Source of the DNA: JALOOE01 sp964423545
Lineage (GTDB): Bacteria > Chloroflexota > Anaerolineae > CG2-30-64-16
Direction of reading: 5' to 3'
NCBI GenBank assembly: GCA_964423545.1
Contig: CAYRFV010000022.1
Span: 1 to 32,884, forward strand
DNA: 32,884 nucleotides
Below the pieces are notes generated by a model. It was not told the origin of the DNA. It did not search any database and was given only the letters and a program-made list of their open reading frames with translations. Below are positions 31,659 through 32,884 of the stretch, in pieces (positions within the stretch are counted from its first letter, which is position 1; each line of letters opens with the position of its first letter). The position numbers were made by a program, and so were the translations under genes.

Positions 31659-31695
31659 GGGTCTTTCGCAGCAGACAAAAGTTGTTGTTTGGATG

Positions 31696-31724
31696 TTGCA
31701 CAAATCGGCGCGGTGGGTTATCAT
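31696..31724 (+). promoter_or_regulatory. promoter of the DUF4015 gene
   Basis: TTGCAC, 17 bp, TATCAT; start near 31731, about 50 nt before GTG 31780. Confidence 0.65.
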
Positions 31725-31779
31725 CCTGTCAGGCCGCTGCTGTAGGTGTCACCAAACCTTCTCACAAGGGATGCTGATC

Positions 31780-32884
31780 GTGAAACGATGGCGCTTGCCC
31801 CTGTTGGCGTCCGCTCTCGCCTTGATCGGGATCGCGGTCGCTGTAGGCCTTGCCACCTGGCTGGGGTTCGGCCCGGTCGTGGATGCAGTGCGCGGCGATC
31901 CTCAGCGCTGTCTCTTCGCCAGCGATCGGCTTTGGGACATCTGCAGGGCCTGGCTGCCGCAATCCGACTTGAGCGCGGCGCGTTCGAATCCTGGCGACTA
32001 TGTCAAAGGACTCTATGTCTCGCATTATGCGCTGGGCGACGACGCGTACATGCGCCGCGTCAAGGAGCTCTTGGAGACCACCGAGCTGAATGCCATCGTG
32101 ATGGACGTCAAGGGAGATCGCGGCTACATCGTCTACCCCACCCAGGTTCCGCTCGCGAAACAGATCGGGGCCGACCGCTCCGTGATGGTGCGGGATTGGC
32201 CGGCCTTCATGCAATGGTTCAAAGACCACAACATCTACACGATCGCCCGCATCGTCACGTTCAAAGATAATCTGCTCTCCGCGGCGCACCCTGAATGGGC
32301 TGTCCGTGATTCGGCGACGGGCCGGCCGTGGAAAGATGGTGAAGGGCTGGGCTGGGGCGATCCGAACCGTAAGGAGGTTCAGGACTACAACCTGGCGCTG
32401 GCAGTAGAGGCGGCCCAACAGGGCTTTGACGAGGTGCAATTCGATTACGTGCGGTTCCCGTCCGATGGCGCCGTGGGCCGGGCGATCTTCGCCGGACCGA
32501 ACACAATGGCCAATCGCGTCGCTACGATCGCGGGCTTTCTGCGGCGCGCCAAGGAGGCCCTGGCGCCGCGCGACGTGAAAGTGAGTGCGGACACCTTCGG
32601 CTACACCGCCTGGATGACGAACGATATGGGCATCGGTCAAGTGCTGGAGGAGGTCGCGCCGCACCTTGACGTCCTGTCGCCCATGCTCTATCCATCGACC
32701 TTCTCGGACGGCCTTCCGAACGACGGCGGGGCCTACCGAAACGCAGTCGCATTCCCCTATGAGATTCTGAACAAGAGCACGCGCCGGGCGGTTGCACGGG
32801 CGAAGGCAGTGAACCCCCGGCTGGAGATCCGGCCCTGGCTCCAGGATTTCCAGGACTATGCGTTCGATGAGCGGATCTATACGC
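31780..32884 (+). CDS. putative glycoside hydrolase, DUF4015 family (truncated by window end)
   Basis: The first 368 codons of a gene that runs off the window. An N-terminal hydrophobic segment (LPLLASALALIGIAVAVGLA) makes it a membrane-anchored or secreted protein. The body matches the DUF4015 putative glycosyl hydrolase (COG1306) pattern: VKGLYVSHYALGDD, LNAIVMDVKGDRGYIVYP, ARIVTFKDNLLSAAHPEWAV, FDEVQFDYVRFPSDG and DVLSPMLYPSTFSDG. The aspartate in FDYVRFP is the likely catalytic-site position of this barrel family. GTG 31780 has AAGGG 9 nt upstream; ATG 31771 abuts it. Substrate and chemistry are unproven. Confidence 0.85.
   Translation, partial: MKRWRLPLLASALALIGIAVAVGLATWLGFGPVVDAVRGDPQRCLFASDRLWDICRAWLPQSDLSAARSNPGDYVKGLYVSHYALGDDAYMRRVKELLETTELNAIVMDVKGDRGYIVYPTQVPLAKQIGADRSVMVRDWPAFMQWFKDHNIYTIARIVTFKDNLLSAAHPEWAVRDSATGRPWKDGEGLGWGDPNRKEVQDYNLALAVEAAQQGFDEVQFDYVRFPSDGAVGRAIFAGPNTMANRVATIAGFLRRAKEALAPRDVKVSADTFGYTAWMTNDMGIGQVLEEVAPHLDVLSPMLYPSTFSDGLPNDGGAYRNAVAFPYEILNKSTRRAVARAKAVNPRLEIRPWLQDFQDYAFDERIYT

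Noticed and set aside
31486..31701. N-terminal extension of the protease frame
   Set aside because: It crosses the promoter and removes the signal peptide from the N-terminus.
1..32884. tRNA, rRNA, insertion sequences, phage genes
   Set aside because: Gaps between genes were read on both strands; none showed a tRNA-like fold, rRNA, transposase or integrase.

Overview
The window is a GC-rich bacterial chromosome segment, densely coding on both strands. It is best read as Chloroflexota (Anaerolineae/Caldilineae-like). Reasons: a VanW-type/LysM/YkuD L,D-transpeptidase, a secreted S8 protease carrying a 'VYLPLVLK' motif of the kind I associate with exported Chloroflexota proteins, a COG2403 'cyclic 2,3-diphosphoglycerate synthetase-like' protein, and a core cluster resembling that of Firmicutes but rearranged. 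The phylum call is an inference from gene content. No rRNA, tRNA, CRISPR array, insertion sequence or phage gene was seen.

Layout. 1-1.8 kb: an L,D-transpeptidase (-) divergent from an operon. 1.9-7.3 kb (+): an ABC exporter half-transporter, a uroporphyrinogen-decarboxylase-family protein, galactokinase and a HAD phosphatase, closely spaced or overlapping. 7.5-8.8 kb (-): the COG2403 protein. 9-21.8 kb (-): a long conserved core block. In transcription order it runs Asp23 (YloU-like), FakA, DegV/FakB, RecG, CoaD, a coiled-coil protein, YceD (DUF177), L32, FabD, FabG, a second Asp23, NusB, a TatA/B-like protein with a huge low-complexity tail, and a TatA-TatC fusion. 22 kb: rpmB (L28, 59 codons) on + with its own promoter and a strong terminator. 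22.2-25.9 kb (-): Rpe, RlmN and a HEAT/TPR/SEC-C protein. 26-28.1 kb (+): a Mg/Co-chelatase ATPase and a VWA domain in two frames, joined by an apparent programmed -1 frameshift. 28.2-29.2 kb (+): an EamA transporter. 29.4-31.5 kb (-): a secreted subtilase. 31.8 kb to the edge (+): a DUF4015 putative glycoside hydrolase, cut by the window end.

Functional themes. The core block combines fatty-acid synthesis (FabD, FabG), uptake of exogenous fatty acids (FakA with a FakB-like DegV), ribosome and transcription factors (L32, L28, NusB, RlmN), CoA synthesis and Tat export. Several junctions are stop/start overlaps, some using TTG starts, so translational coupling is likely. Recognisable sigma70-type promoters (exactly 17 bp spacers in most, -10 often TATCAT) mark the operon starts and help choose translation starts.

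Main points of interest: (1) the chelatase gene at 26044-28121, where an A-AAA-AAA heptamer, a 7-nt spacer and a stem-loop holding the zero-frame stop would let one gene give a ChlI-like protein of 371 aa and a full ChlD-like protein of about 692 aa; (2) a natural TatA-TatC fusion next to a TatA/B protein with exact in-frame minisatellites; (3) an attenuator-like terminator between L32 and fabD; (4) a 13-bp inverted repeat of CACGTG boxes in the rpe leader; (5) an unexplained UROD-galactokinase-HAD operon.
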